Source: Cenococcum geophilum 1.58 (Eukaryota > Ascomycota > Dothideomycetes > Gloniales > Gloniaceae). From it: DNA of 64,000 bases. Location: NCBI GenBank assembly GCA_001692895.1, contig KV748226.1, forward strand, positions 1,180,329-1,244,328. Reading direction: 5' to 3'. The position numbers and the translations under genes are program-made. The notes beneath the pieces were generated by a model that saw nothing but the letters and a program-made list of their open reading frames with translations, made no database searches and was not told the DNA's origin. This document shows positions 34,701 to 47,739 of this stretch, in pieces (position 1 is the first letter of the stretch; each line of letters begins with the position of its first letter).

Positions 34701-34900
34701 CTTAGATAGACGCCTTCTGTTAACATAAGGCTACCTCTTGCTATCCCACTATGCCTCCTATAACTATTCCATCTAGTGCCAATAAATTAACTAGGTGGAC
34801 TTTATCTGCCTTCCGTTTATATATAGTTGCTATATTTATAGCGTTTAGTTAGGCCTTACTCTAGTAGCTTTCTATTTACATTATAAATAGATCTATTATC
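31790..34900 (-). pseudogene. Gypsy-2 copy A pol: RT, RNase H, integrase
   Basis: The minus strand gives RT text: KYxLINAAININ, ANLPLYTNEFSKEF, YKVISLVNFFSSY (the catalytic D of the first RT aspartate block is now N), IAFIIPLGLL, then FLDNIIVKG where FLDDI is usual. Integrase C-terminal text LFRVRKSHPYKGWYLIKDLN then GTPFR lies near 31870-31800. RNase H lies between, near 33200-33600. Catalytic D-to-N changes and stops mean the enzyme is dead. Confidence 0.82.
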
Positions 34901-36499
34901 TTTAACATTTAATATATAAGGGACTCAGCTTTTACTTTAAATACTAGCTTTTAATTCTTCCTTAAGTATTTCTTTAGGACTTTCTTTAACGTTTTGCTAT
35001 TAAGCTCTCTCTATCTAATATTATACTCCTCTCTCTATTAATAGCTTCATTTAGTAAATATCTAAAATAGTATATATCTGTATTGGAGCCGCACCTTATT
35101 TCCCTCCTCTTTATTCTTAATATCCTCTTTATCCTAATATACTAGGTTATAAGTAACCCCGGATATAATTTTAGCGGTTATACTAGCTATATATTTCCTA
35201 AACTATTTTCTATATTAATACCTTTATTTAGTTTAAAAAATATTATATCCTTATAGGACGTTAAGAACCTTATTTTAACTCTACTATCTTTTAATTAAAT
35301 AATATAAGATACCTAACCTATTACGGTTCGTTTTGTTACTAATTTAGCCCTTACTAACTATAGCTTACTAAGTATTACCTTATATAACATTTCCCCTATA
35401 GCAATAAATGTTATAGATATTAAGACATTACCTATTACTATAGGGACCGTATATACTAGCTTAATAAACTTAAACTAAGTTCTATTTATAGACGTTAGAC
35501 GCGCGCTTTATAACTATAAAGGTAGACTTAATATTAGTAGGCCGTGTTATAGGGCTACGCTTTCCTTAATAAGGTTAAGCTTAGCTTTAGAGTTAATTAA
35601 GTATTTAGCCCTTTTATCTCCTATCTACGCTTTTACCTTTAGGCACCGCCTTTAAAACCGGATAAATCCTACTTCTCGTTTAATCTAGTCCACTTCGGTA
35701 GTTGTTAGGCCGGCTTAATTAGCATAGAACGTTAGGTGTACTAATAATATAAATACCTTAACGTCCTCTTACTTCTGTTAATAAGGCTCTATAAGGGGTA
35801 ATAGGAGAGGCTTAAAGAATAGCCTTATAACTTTAGGTATATATATAAGGTAGTTACTAATAGTAACTTTAATAGTTTTTAACAAGATCTTGTCCGCTAT
35901 TATAGTTAGGCTTAGAATATTTCCTTTTAGTATATCTATTATCCTAACTAGCTTTAGTCGTAATGCTTTAACTATTATTATTATATCCGCTATTTACTCC
36001 GTCTATCTTAGCTATTTAGTATAATTTTATTTCATTACCCCTATTACTGCTTAACGGTAGTAGAGGAGCCAGCTACTAGGGCCGTAGTATAATTTAGATA
36101 TATCCTCCTAGTTATATATTTTAAACCGTTGCTAGTTATAAACTAGATAGTTTTAGAGGCTGTTTTATTACCCTTACTTCCCCTTACGGCCTCCTAAGAT
36201 TATATACCCGTGGCGTAGGCTATAACTAGGTTACGGCCCCTACTAAATTAATATATATTAACTTTACTTGGTATATATCTTCTTAGGACTTACTAAGTTC
36301 CTCTTTACTTTTAGCGTTACTACCCTTTATAAGCTCCACAGAAGCTGCCTTTAGTTAGATACCTATCGCTAGCATATTAGGATTAATATTCGCGTTTTAC
36401 CTTAGCTAGTCTTTAAAGAACTAGATCTAATTGTCGCTTAGTAAATATAGAATTGTATTTCCTAGGCGCTTACGTATTCTAGCGTATATTTAGTTATTT

Positions 36500-38274
36500 T
36501 TATTTATATATAGAAAACTATAATAAACTAACTCTTTAAGCTCTAGACACTAATTAATAAAATAGTAGGTACCCCCGCATCTATAATATATCTAATTTTA
36601 TATCTAGTATACGCTAAAGTTTTTTAGCCCTCTATACCTTTCTAGGCCTGGCTTATATTATTTTTATAGCGCTCCCTTATAGGGCGGCTGCGGTTTATTA
36701 TTACCTAGTGCCAATTACGGATCTATTTATTTTTAACGTATTAACGCCCTATTTAGGAGCTATATATACTATATTAGATCTTAGCAAATCTTATCTAGGA
36801 ACGGCATTAAAGATATAACGCCTGCTAATTTAACTGTCCTAAGATTAAGCTTCTAGAGTTAATTAGTAAGTTTCTTTAGTTTAGGGTTTATTTCTTAAGT
36901 CGTTTAACGGGTATTTGCCGACTTAATTGGCTAAGAGACTATAGGTGGTTAAAGGGCAGTATCTCTTTAGTTTGTTATAGCTAGTTACTAATTATAAAAT
37001 TATCTAACTAGCTAACAAAGGCCTTATTCCTTAGGATTTGTTATTAATAACTAATCGGCGCCTTTATGCAAATTAAGCCTGTTTTCTATAGCTCTCTTTA
37101 GCAGGTAGAAGTTAAAAGACTCTTGCCTATTAGGGTTGGCTTTTGTTTTAGTTATTATATATCTTTAATATTTAAATAGGAGTCCTCTTACGAACCAGTA
37201 CCCTCGTTTGCGGTTTTCTAAATTGCTAGCCTTAATAACCTTTTAGGAGATTAACGTGAACTGCCTATAGTATTCGCGTATACTACTAGGTAGATTATTC
37301 CTATACTGCAGTATATAAGCTTCTAAAAATTCTACCGTTTTAACTTATTAAAAGTAGTTACTTCCTTAGTAGTCTGTCTTAAGCTTTCCTATAAGTTCCA
37401 TTTAGTTACTAATAGCAAACTTAGGCAGACTTTAGATCTATATCCTTATTTAATAGTCGCAATACTTTAGAAGTCCTTAATACTTCTTATTGTCCGTAAT
37501 ACGGTGCTGGATATATAACCGCTTATACTGTTCAATAAATTACAATATATTTTGTCCTATAAAGTAAGGGGTCCTAAGGGTTCCCAGAGCCGGTATAGGC
37601 TAGGCCATAATATACACCTTATCTCGTTCTATTAGTAGTCTAGTAGGAAATAGTAGACCTATAGTTTCTCTAGGGATAGGTAGGTGGACCTTATAACCCT
37701 TATCCTCTATCTATTAAGGGTTATTAGTCTCTAATATTATAGGAGTTAAGGTTAGTATCGCATGCTCTAGTTTAGGAGAGCTTCGCGGTTTAATAGGCTA
37801 CTTACTTTCCTCTCCCTTTCTAGTACCCTTACCGTTATTATGGAATGGGCCTAATATTCCTAATAATCCTTTTGCTGGTACTATCGCTATTATTATAAAT
37901 TTAAAGGTAGCTCTAATAAATGCGAGAATAATAGTATAGACCGTTATAAATATAGTAAATAAAATGTAAAAGACTTTTCTCTGCTGCTCCTAGTGTACCA
38001 TAGTCCTTCCTTTTATCCTTCGTCTTACTATACTACGTACTCGCCTTCTTATTGCTACTTACTAACTACTATTCCCGTATAAAGAGCTCGGTAAGTATTA
38101 TTAGTTTATTCTTTATAGCGGTAACTACGTATAGGTCGCTAATATGCCCGTACTTCTTTATCTTAGTTGTTCTATTATAGTTCTAGATTGTTCCTATACA
38201 TCTCCTATATATAGAGCACCAGACTTCTAATCTAAAGAGCTTGCCGTTGTCTCTATATGGAATGCTATAAAATA
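36500..38274 (-). pseudogene. Gypsy-2 copy A gag region
   Basis: A CCHC zinc-knuckle relic near 36600-36560 reads YYRCGGTYYFIN.C, so C-x2-C-x4-H-x4-C with Cys and His replaced by Tyr through RIP. Upstream text toward the LTR should be the capsid part but is unreadable in detail. A tRNA-like stretch lies at 38205-38240. Confidence 0.55.
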
Positions 38275-38550
38275 TATAGGAGGGTACAACCTCTCTAAGA
38301 TAGGAAAGTCTTAGTGCTATCTGTTAGTTAGTTGGTTAGTCTGTTAGTTAGTCACTATTAATTGGAATTAAGCAGTAAGAAGAGAAAGAAAAGAGTGTAT
38401 TAAAGGAAAATTGTATATCTGTTAGTCTCGCCTAAGTTATTAAAAACTCTAAGGGCTCTAGACTGACCTATATAACTATAGAAGGCCTAAGCTCTCCCGA
38501 AGCTACGCCTAATCTAAATATTAAATCTAGGGGGCCAAATCACACCACCA
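38275..38550 (-). repeat. Gypsy-2 copy A LTR (5' in element sense)
   Basis: 276 bp, same length as the partner at 27959. Ends CACACCACCA before TAGTAG. Confidence 0.92.
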
Positions 38551-38556
38551 TAGTAG

Positions 38557-40300
38557 TAATAGCAGTACTTTATAAGATGTTTAATTGCCTTAACCTTAAC
38601 TTTATAGCCTACTTGCTAAAGAACCCTAAGTAATTAATAAACGGATAGGTGGCTAAAACGACGGTATAGTTGGCGTAACTTTAACTTAGTTAAGTAGCTT
38701 TAAGTAATACTCTTTTCTAGTTAATAAAGAAGTAACTAGGGGTAACCCTACTTGCGTATAACGGGCACCCAATTATCTCCCTAAATAAGTACATCCTTAA
38801 GGTTATTAAGCTTAACGCCTAATTTATTTATATCTCTAATGCAAAATAGAAACGGAGTGTTTATAGGAACGACGTAAAAGGTAATATACCCTAAGGGGGT
38901 TTAGACCCTAATTATACTAAGAGAGATTATAGTACCCTTGCTAAAACGAATCGTGTGTTAGCCTACCGTTAAATAGTTAATCTAAATAGAGCTATTAAGC
39001 TGCTAAAGGGCTCGAACTTAAGGTTCTCCTACTATAGATACTCCTGCGGCTCTAGTATCTAGCATAATACTATAGAAGACGTTCGCTAAGTATCTGTTAT
39101 TAAAGGAAAACGCAGAACTCTCCCTTAGCTCGTTAAAGATATCTAACTTTATAGTAAAATGGAGCGTAGATTAGTTATTAAGAATAATAACGGTTTATAT
39201 GCTATCTACCTTACTATACTTAGTAAAGTATTAGTCGGGTAAGTACTTCTTAATTTCCATATCTATAAGGAGCTATTTAGCCTTATTAACCTCACCCTTA
39301 AGATCTTTTACGCCTTTATATTAAACTAGGAAGCTTTAAAAGTAGGCCGTAGTAACCTTGCAATTTCCAACATTTCTTATACTCTAGCGAAACTTATTAT
39401 ATACCTCCTTTCGCTTATTAAAAGAATGCCTAGTTAACTAGTAATTCGGTTTCTTATAAATATAGCACTTCTTTTAGCAATTATTTTAAAATAAACCTCT
39501 ATAAGGACCTCTACCTTTACCTTATAGTTGTTAATTATACCCTCTACTATATTGCTTACCCCGGCCACTATATATTTAATTAGTTTAATTATAATCGTAT
39601 TAGTTAGGTAGGTTAATTAAAGTAGGTTAGAGTTAGGCGTTAAATTGCTGTACTTTTTAAAAGCGTAGAGTGGTGCTAATAAAAGATCTTAATTAAGTAC
39701 ACACTCCTTTATAAGTATTTGCAGGATTAAAGAGAGTAAGGTTACATTCTTTAATACCTTAGTATACGTTAATAACTTAATTATATAGGCTAAAGTCCTC
39801 TTAATATAATTCGGATAAACCACGCTAAATTATCTAAAGTTAATTAAAGAGCTTTTAAAGATAATTAAGCTAAGAGACACCTAGGTTTGTAGCAATAATC
39901 CTTAAAAAGGTAGTCTCTCTCTATTCTAATATATACTGCTACTTATTCTCTTTTATTTTAAAGTGGTATCTTAACTTATATATTATGCGGTTAAAATTAT
40001 ATCCTTTTTCTACTAAATAATTATAATAGAAGGTACTAGCTTGGCCCTTAAGTATAACGGAATAGGCGTTATAGTATTAATTAGACTCTATTCCTACCTT
40101 CTAGTAATAATTATAGAAGATACGTAGTTTTGAATTAAGAATATTATATAATTCCCTGCTAAACTTCTTCTCCTAATCCAAATAGAGCTTCGCAAGCTTT
40201 ATAAGCAATTTTAAACTACCTCTAATTTAAGATTAAAATAGAGGAGGTAGGGGTTGTATTATAGGCTATAGTAGGGACGTAGGTCTAGTCGGTGGAGTCT
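38557..40300 (-). pseudogene. Copia-1 gag, protease and GAG-pre-integrase part
   Basis: On the minus strand: zinc-knuckle relic near 39490-39440 (CYI/K-rich text in the order of the CxxC...CWST knuckle of fungal Copia gag), protease motif LDTRAAGVS (from DTGA) near 39050, and GAG-pre-integrase LRQLYRRFSHLSV near 38700 followed by IKHLIKYCYY, where Gypsy-2 breaks the frame at 38556. Three N bases at 40556-40573 lie upstream of it. Confidence 0.7.
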
Positions 40301-41245
40301 AAAGGTTATTAAATCGCGAAGTAATGGGATCCTGTACCTGCTCTCGTTAGGGTATAGTATCTAACGTTAAGGTTACGGGTTAAATTAGATATAGAGAAGT
40401 TAAAGGTAGAGGTAGGTTCGTCTCTAGAGGTATATTACTTAGGTTTTATTATAAGTTAAGCTTCCTTATAGTGCGTAGTTAGTGCTTAATCTCTTATAGA
40501 GTCTATTTGTGCTCTTCTTTTACGTTAATAACCTGCTCCTAAATATTATCTCTAANAATACCCCCNTCCTTANGGATAAATACTCTATTCTCCTAAAGGA
40601 AGTTACGGAAGTCCTATACAATATCCTTATTTATAGGGGCCTATATTTCCTTTATCCATTTAATAAAGTCCTCCTTTATACATTCCTATAGCGCGGTATT
40701 ATTATATTTACTGTCCTTATAATATACTATACAGTATAATAAAAATCTATTTAAGTCTTGTTTATTAGCGTTTGCAAGGTTAATTATAGCTTTATTCTAT
40801 ATCTTTAGGTTAATATCTTCCTTATACTTCTTCGGGTAGGTTAACGCTATAGTAGGTATAAAATTGACGGGGTGTCGTACGTTAAAGGTAGGTAGGATTT
40901 TTGGTTTTATAGGATCTCGTAGGTTTGCTATTAAGGGGTAGGCAATTTAAGATATTGTTTAACGCGTTTTAGACGTTAACTTAGGATCTTAGGTTTAGTA
41001 ACACTTCTAACCTAAAGTACTTAACCAAATCTTTATAAACGCGGTTATTCTATATAATAGACGCAACTTCGTATCTCCTAGTACTTAGTAATACTTCTAT
41101 TACTAGTTTTCCGCAAGTTTAAGGTAGTATAGTATCGCTGGGATCCATTCTATATAAGCGTATATGGCACCTCTATACGAGACTATCTCTTCTATTTAAA
41201 AACCTAGCTGCTCTATAGTTAACTGTATATTCAACTACTAATTAG

Positions 41246-41411
41246 TGTTAGTTATATAGGGTAACTCACCAATAACAACTACTTGAGTAGGTTATAGTGA
41301 TGTTGGTTAATAAAGCTTATTAATTGGAATAAGGAAGGGCGAGGAGCTTAAGACTCTTTGCCACGCTAGTGCTGTAGCGTTACGTAACGACTGCATGCCT
41401 CATTCCCGACA
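41246..41411 (-). repeat. Copia-1 LTR (5' in element sense)
   Basis: 166 bp, TGTTAGTTATATAGGG...TTCCCGACA; transitions against the left LTR go both ways, so both LTRs were mutated independently. Confidence 0.9.
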
Positions 41412-42101
41412 GTATGGCTACTATATAAAAATTTTAAGAGTTAACGATTAAGTAAGAAGATAGACTACGTTAGACTATATAAAGGATTTTACTAGTTATA
41501 TTTAAATTAAACCTACTAGCTAAGATAAAGATCTACCCTATATAGTATATTATAATACTAGAGCTAGTATATAGGAATATTAAGCCACTAGTTTATAAAG
41601 TAGATATATATAGAGGATAGGAGGAAGACAAATAGTAAGTTTTGAGGATTATTAGTTATAAGGACGTTAACAATAAAATATAGTATAAGGTTAAGTGGAT
41701 AGGCTATACTAAGACTACTTAGAAGCTATTAGAGAATTTAAGAAATGCTATAGAAAAGGTATAGAAGTATTAAAAGAGATTAGGTTAGGCAGTATTAATA
41801 AAAAAAGGATTGCTAAAGAATAAGTCACCTAAGGGGGACCTAAAAAGAGCAGTTGTTAAGCTACTTAGACCTATTTCCTTCTTAAATAGAGGAGAATCCG
41901 TTTTTTTATTACTAAGTTCCTATAGACCTTATTTTATAAGTTTTACTCCTTAAAACGGACCTTCTTATAAACCTTCTTAAGACGGATTAACTAAGCGGAC
42001 ACCGTAAGATAAGACTTAAGGGCCTGTTGCTAAGTATTAGTAGCCTCCTATTTAGCGTCCTAAGAATGGTATAGTTCCGCTAGAGTAATAGATAGTTTAT
42101 T
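41412..42101 (+). pseudogene. Gypsy-1 pol continued: integrase C-terminus and chromodomain
   Basis: Joined to 24746, the codons restore WLLYKNF after GDKV, the GPY/F-type module. A chromodomain follows near 41590-41780: VYKVDIY, then YKVKWIGYT and LENLRNAIEKV. So Gypsy-1 is a chromovirus-type Ty3/Gypsy element. The text ends at Copia-2 (42102) and resumes at 48085. Confidence 0.82.
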
Positions 42102-42274
42102 TGTCTAAACGAGGTTATCTGTAACTAATTAGGTTAGTTACGTAAGCTAAGCGAGCTCACGAAATCCACTAAATTCCACCTGTAGAATAGGGGAATTAAT
42201 AAGCATTAATTAAAATCAGTTACTACCTAAAACTATTGCAATAGTAATACGTATCACCGGAAGTGATACGGACA
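42102..42274 (+). repeat. Copia-2 5' LTR
   Basis: TGTCTAAACGAGG...GTGATACGGACA. Holds GCTAAGCGAGCTC and GTATCACCGGAAGTGATAC, a perfect stem with a short loop. Confidence 0.92.
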
Positions 42275-42368
42275 CTAATTAGTGATTACAGATTAGGAGA
42301 CGTACCACCTATGAAGAAAGACGAGCTCGATCAGTCCCTGCTAAAGGCCTCTACCGATCTCGTTTGCT

Positions 42369-42665
42369 AAGGAGCATTAGTTAACGTGTATTCAAAAAGT
42401 TAACCCCTATCTAATAGGCCCTTGATTTTTTATATACGGCCCTTAGGTGTTCAAGGAACCGACCCCTTTTAATAGGCCCTCGGTTCGCGTCTATCACGTA
42501 TTTTATACTACCCAGATCACGTTAAGGAGTATTAGTTAACGTATACTTAAAAAGTTAACCCCTATCTAATAGGCTCTTGATTCTTTATATACAGCCCTTA
42601 GGTACTTAAAGAACTAACCCCTATCTAATAGGCCCTTAGTTCGCGTCCATTATGCATTTTAATTA
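42369..42665. repeat. 155-bp direct repeat in Copia-2 leader
   Basis: Two copies starting AAGGAGCATTAGTTAACG at 42369 and AAGGAGTATTAGTTAACG at 42524, each with two AACCCCTATCTAATAGG-type blocks, in the untranslated leader before gag. Confidence 0.85.
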
Positions 42666-42749
42666 GCTCGCGTCTATTACGCGTTTAGAACCTAAAATTA
42701 AACTTAATAAGAATCACGAGATAAGAATTAACATATTAGACATTAGGGC

Positions 42750-45700
42750 ACAAGTTAACGCAGGATAGGAGAAATGGCCTAAAGGCATTAACTTATAGTC
42801 CGACAAAACCACTATAAAGGATATTAATGAATTTATAAAGTTTAAGATCCTAAAATACGAAGCGTATAACTTTAAGGATAATAAACTATAGGAGGTCTAT
42901 AAGGAAGATTTCTAAAACTTTATAATATAAATCTTTAAGGATTATAACTAAATTGGTATCTAAAAGCTCCGAACGTTCCTACGGACCAATGGCGTATAGA
43001 TAAGGAAGTATAGGAATGCTATAGTCCCTAAATTACTATTTAACACCTTATAAAAAGAAGACCCTATAAAATAGACTAAGCCTAAGATTAAGGAGTATAT
43101 AGCAACTAGAGGAAAGTTTACCTTAGGATAAATTAACTACCTCCTTAAGAATAACTTCGCCAGCACTAGTACCATCGAAACCCCAATCTTAATCTCACCA
43201 GCCACAAACCCTACCCTACTTACAATACTACCCACTATACCCCAACCTACCCCTATACTACCCCTATAACAGGAACCTAATTATATTAACTTAACCCTAT
43301 AATTAGAACTACCTAGGGGATAGAGTTAAAACTAGGGTTTTGGCAAGGAGTTAATAAACCTTATAAAGATATACACGGAAGACAACAAGTATAGTAGAGA
43401 AGATGACAACTTCGACTTTAAACTCACCATCTTTTATAACCTCTGTAGCAGAGCCAACATACCCTAAAAAGCCAAGGTTAAAGCCTACCCTATAATGCTA
43501 CGCGGTCTAGTACTTAACTACTACTACACTAACCTTAAAAACGTTACCCTAACCCTTTTGTTTAACCAAATCTGTAACGTTATACGCAATTACTTTAAGG
43601 GACCTAAATATAGACGCGGCATATTAGGACAATAGAACTTAATAACTCTAAAGTCTATAATAGGCAAGAGCGAGAATACTAGAAAATTAACCTTAGACTG
43701 CCTATAGCTACTTATTAAAGAACTAAGATACCTCTAGTATAGTCTTAACCTAGATTTATATATAGACAAGTTCCTTTATAATAAGCTTATTAACGCCTAC
43801 CAGGAGTTACTAGCGTATTAATATACCTACTTTAAACCTTCTAATAGCTTAACTGGCCTAATTAATAACTTATAATCCTCTATTACAATATTCAAAAAGT
43901 TAAATAGTAAGAACCCCTAAGCCTTCTTTACTAACCGCCGCTACTATAGATAATATCCTTAATTACTTTACAGAACATAATTATCCTTATCCGGCCGATA
44001 TGCATTACTAAAGAAGCGCTGCTTTATCTATAATAAAGAAGGCTATTAGTTATCTAAATACTCCAGAGAAAAATATAATAAATTAAAGAAGAAGTTTAAG
44101 GATAGATTTAACCGCCGCTTTAATAGATATGCCTAATAGTACATTACTAAGTATAAGGGAATAGATAATAATAGTAATAAACTTAACTTAAAATCTATTA
44201 ACGAGGCAATAGAAGCTCTTATAATTAATATTAAGTTACCAATAGTATCTCTAACCTAAGAATAGACTAAACTGTTCCTTACCTTTTTTAGAACGATATA
44301 GTACAAAGGAGCTATTAATACTATAACTAACTTAGTAAACCAATCCTTTACCTATATAATTACCGGCACTAATTTAATTGCTTACCACAATAACCTAGAC
44401 CTATTTGCCTACGTTACTACCAGCCAGTATATATTTAATAAGTTCTATAGAGTAATAATTAATACTAGAGCTTTAAAGAGATTAATAGTAGGTTATAGAT
44501 AATACCTTATATATAGAAAGACCTATAATACCGTTATCGATACCTTAAAGGCTGGCGCTATTAACGTCTAGTTCGGTATCAGTTCTACCTCTTCTATTAG
44601 CTCCGTCACAGTTAATACACTAGTTAGCAACGTTAAGTTTTATATTATAAAGGCCGACATACCCTTCCTACTATACCTCGCAGATATAAATATACTAAAG
44701 GTCTATTACAATAACCTTAAGAACGTCCTAGTCACCCCAATAAAATTAGTGCCAGTGGTTCGCCGATTTAGTTACCCCTTCCTATTATAGGAAGAGTTAC
44801 TACAGTTATTTATAACCTATTTATTTAATTAAAACCCTTACTACCTAACCACCGCTAAACTCCGCCAACTTTACCGTCGCTTTAGATACCTATCGGTAGA
44901 TAAGCTATATAAGGTACTAAAACGCTCTGGCTACAATAATATTAATAAGCAGGCCATTAACTACCTTACTAAGTACTATTTCTACTGCTAGAAACACGGT
45001 AAGTCTCCTAGATGGTTTAAATTTATACTACAAAAAGACCAAGATTCTGATTTTAACTATTCTATTTTTATTAACATTATGTATATTGATGGGAGTCCTA
45101 TTCTCTACGTAATTAATAAAGCTACCAGATTTTAAGCTGTGAGATAGCTACGCAATATCTCCGCAAAACATACCTGGGACATCCTACGACTATATTAGAT
45201 TGATACCTATATCGGACCACCTAACTATATTACCTATAACGCCAAAAAGAACTTTGTAAGTAAGGAGTTTTAATAGCACGCTATAGTAATAGCTATATTA
45301 ACTAAGAGCGTCCTAGTAAAAGCTTACTAGTCTATTAGAATGGTAGAAAGAGCTTATCTAATACTACGCTAAGTATACTAGATAATTACGGAGGAGCTAT
45401 AGAACTTAGGAATAACTAAAGAACTAGCCTTATAAATGGCGGTAAAGGCCACTAATAATATAGCTGGCCTAGATGGCTTAGTCCTAACACTTCTCGTTTT
45501 TAGTGCCTACCCTTAAATAAGCGAACTTAACCTATTAGCACCCTCTATTATATAGCAAGCAGTAGCTATAAAGAAGGCAATAGAGGAGATTGTAAGGATT
45601 AAGGTAAAGAAGTAAGTTAATAATACACTAAACCAACAAAATGGTCTATCCGTTACTATAATCTATAACCTCCCCCTTAACTTAGACGTGCTTATATAGC

Positions 45701-47570
45701 GTAAAGGTAATACTAGATAAAGCGGCAGATAGACTGGCCTATTTAAGTTACTTGGAATTAATAGAGAAATATATAAGGTATAACTCCCTAGTAGACCTAC
45801 TAACTTTAGGACTATAATAGTAAAGCCGTACCTATAACCTAAACTAGAAGAACCTAATAAGGAACCGGAGGAGGAGCTATTTAAAAAACCGACTAAGGAA
45901 CCAACCAAGGAACTAACTAAGGAATTAACTAAGGAACTAATAACTACTATACCCCTCCGAAGATTAAAACGGACATGACGATTGCCAATAAAGTCCTAGC
46001 AAAACATCGCGGACGTATTAATATTTATTAACAATAGCCTAATAAAACCTAATACTATAACCCTCGAGTATACCTTACCGTTATTTATAGAGTCTTAACG
46101 TAAGGAGATAAACGGTTTACTTAAGAAAGGCGTCTTTAAGTTTATTAATATAGTAGACGTCCTAAAAGAAGTCAGAATCTTTAACTCCCGGTTTATTAAT
46201 AAGATTAAAAACGCTAGAATAGATAAGGCCTTTAAGAAGTCTAGACTAGTTATATAAGCCTATAACGACTATAGCAAAGATCTGGTCTTAATATAATTAC
46301 CAACCATTTAATATGTTAGCCAGAGAATTATCCTAGCACTTATAGCAACCCTATAAGGAAACAAAAGAAGACTAGCCTTTTTATACCTACGCGACATCTT
46401 ATAAGCTTATATATAGTCCAGTACTTACCTAAATAGAGACTTCTTCGTACGCCTATTACTAGAACTCGAACTAAAGAATAGATTAATTCTAAGAGTTATT
46501 AAACTACTCTATAGTATTCTAGAAGCTAGCAACTATTAGTTTAATATATACTACCGCCACTACCTTAATAAGCTATAGATAAACTAGTCAATATATGACC
46601 CCTACTTATTATATACAAATAGCAACGGCTTTAGAATTATAGGACTATAGACTAATAATACACTATTTCTTACTAATAAAACCTTCGCGAAGGCTAAAGA
46701 AGCTAGGCTTTAGGAAGTAAAGTTTCTAGCAAAGGAGAGAGAGAAGCTTATATTAAATACCCTAATTAAGTTTAACGGAGGCTATATTAGGTAAGAAAAG
46801 GACTTAATAGTCCTTATCTAGGAACGTTAATACTAAAACCTAAAGTTAGTTACTATAAAGGCTATAGACCTAACCAGCTCTAGAGGGGAAGTCCGTAAGG
46901 CAGTTATACTAAAGGACCAGTACGTTGCCTAAAGAGCAAAAGAAGCCTATATCGCCATAGTCTGTCAACCAAAAGCTGCCTTTAACCTCTCCTTTATAGC
47001 ACAAGTCGTTAACCTAAAGGAAGAATATGCGAAGTAGCTTAATAAGCGGCTGTAATGGTAAATTAATAATCCCTCCTAAGGACTTTGCTTCGTATGACTT
47101 AATATAAGCACTTTTAAACTAATGATATTTACGGACTCGTCCTTTACTAATAACTATAACCTCTCTTCTTAGATCGGCTTCGTTATTATACTCGCGGATA
47201 AGGACAATAGGGCCAATATCCTCTATTAGTTATCTATTAAATGCAAGCGAGTTATATAAAGTGTCTTGGCATCTAAACTATATAGAATAGCCTACGGATT
47301 TGATACCGGAGCTGCGATTAAAGCAACTATTAAGAAGATTCTATAACTTAAACGACTGCCGCTTATCCTCTATACCGACTTAAAATCTTTATATAACTGC
47401 CTAGTCAAACTTGGGATAATATAAGAGAAACGACTTATAGTTGACCTAATATGTTTACAACAATTGTACGAGAGAAGAGAAATAGCAGAAATTAAATAGA
47501 TTGATAGAGGCAGTAACCCTATAGACGCTATAACAAAATTAAAGCCTTACTAGGCGTTAAAGGACCTAAT
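42750..47570 (+). pseudogene. Copia-2 gag-pol
   Basis: Plus-strand Copia polyprotein with many stops. Zinc knuckle near 44015-44090 (RCFIYNKEGY, from CxxCNKxGC). Protease INTRALKR near 44460. GAG-pre-integrase LRQLYRRFRYLSV near 44850. Integrase FNYSIFINIMYIDGSP near 45050, where DG is the first catalytic Asp region. RT near 46090-46370: KGVFKFINI, KSRLVI.AYNDYSKDL and SQRIILALIATL. RNase H: FTDSSFTNNYN near 47130, KLYRIAYGFD near 47275, LYTDLKSLYNC near 47380. Gene order proves Copia. Confidence 0.82.
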
Positions 47571-47660
47571 TAATACGAATATAATTAAGCTATAGGTTAC
47601 CAAGTAGGTAGAGAGAGAAGACGTTAAAGTAGGAATAGAGAACGTAAAGATGTCGAGCTA

Positions 47661-47735
47661 GCAGCTAAGGCGCTAGTGGTAAGCGAGCTAATGGCGATTT
47701 TCTATGCCGGGCATGGAAAATCGTAATTGGTCACT
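47661..47735. repeat. Shared hairpin motif, copy 3 (in Copia-2)
   Basis: GAGCTAATGGCGATTTTC then TATGCCGGGCATGGAAAATC, a 26-bp palindrome with one mismatch, followed by GTAATTGGTCACTTTAACC. It lies between RNase H and the 3' LTR. Least RIP-altered of the four copies. Confidence 0.85.
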
Positions 47736-47739
47736 TTAA

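Larger units (their letters stand above)
27959..38550 (-). mobile_element. Gypsy-2 copy A, LTR retrotransposon of 10.6 kb
   Basis: Full-length element with 276-bp LTRs (27959-28234 and 38275-38550) flanked by TAGTAG. On the minus strand the LTR runs TG...CA and the polypurine tract AGGTAGGGGAGGTATA lies directly before the LTR at 28234, fixing the orientation. Order on the minus strand: gag (zinc knuckle near 36570), reverse transcriptase (34400-33960), integrase (ending near 31800), then about 3.5 kb with a further reading frame. It is inserted into Copia-1 within the GAG-pre-integrase zinc motif. Stops from RIP break every frame. Confidence 0.9.
24747..41411 (-). mobile_element. Copia-1 LTR retrotransposon, with Gypsy-2 nested inside
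   Basis: Bounded by 166-bp LTRs (24747-24912 and 41246-41411) that differ almost only by C/T and G/A, and by a GTATA/GTATG target duplication. Own sequence is 24747-27958 and 38557-41411; the rest is Gypsy-2. Coding text is on the minus strand in the order gag, protease, GAG-pre-integrase, integrase, reverse transcriptase and RNase H, the Copia order. It interrupts Gypsy-1 pol. All frames carry RIP stops. Confidence 0.88.

Noticed and set aside
38193..38268. A genuine tRNA-Arg gene
   Set aside because: Acceptor and T arms do not fold and there is no GGTTCGAATCC-type B box; treated as a retroelement feature only.
45663..45908. 81-codon minus frame in Copia-2
   Set aside because: Antisense of the Copia-2 polyprotein linker, repetitive Ser/Leu/Gly text.
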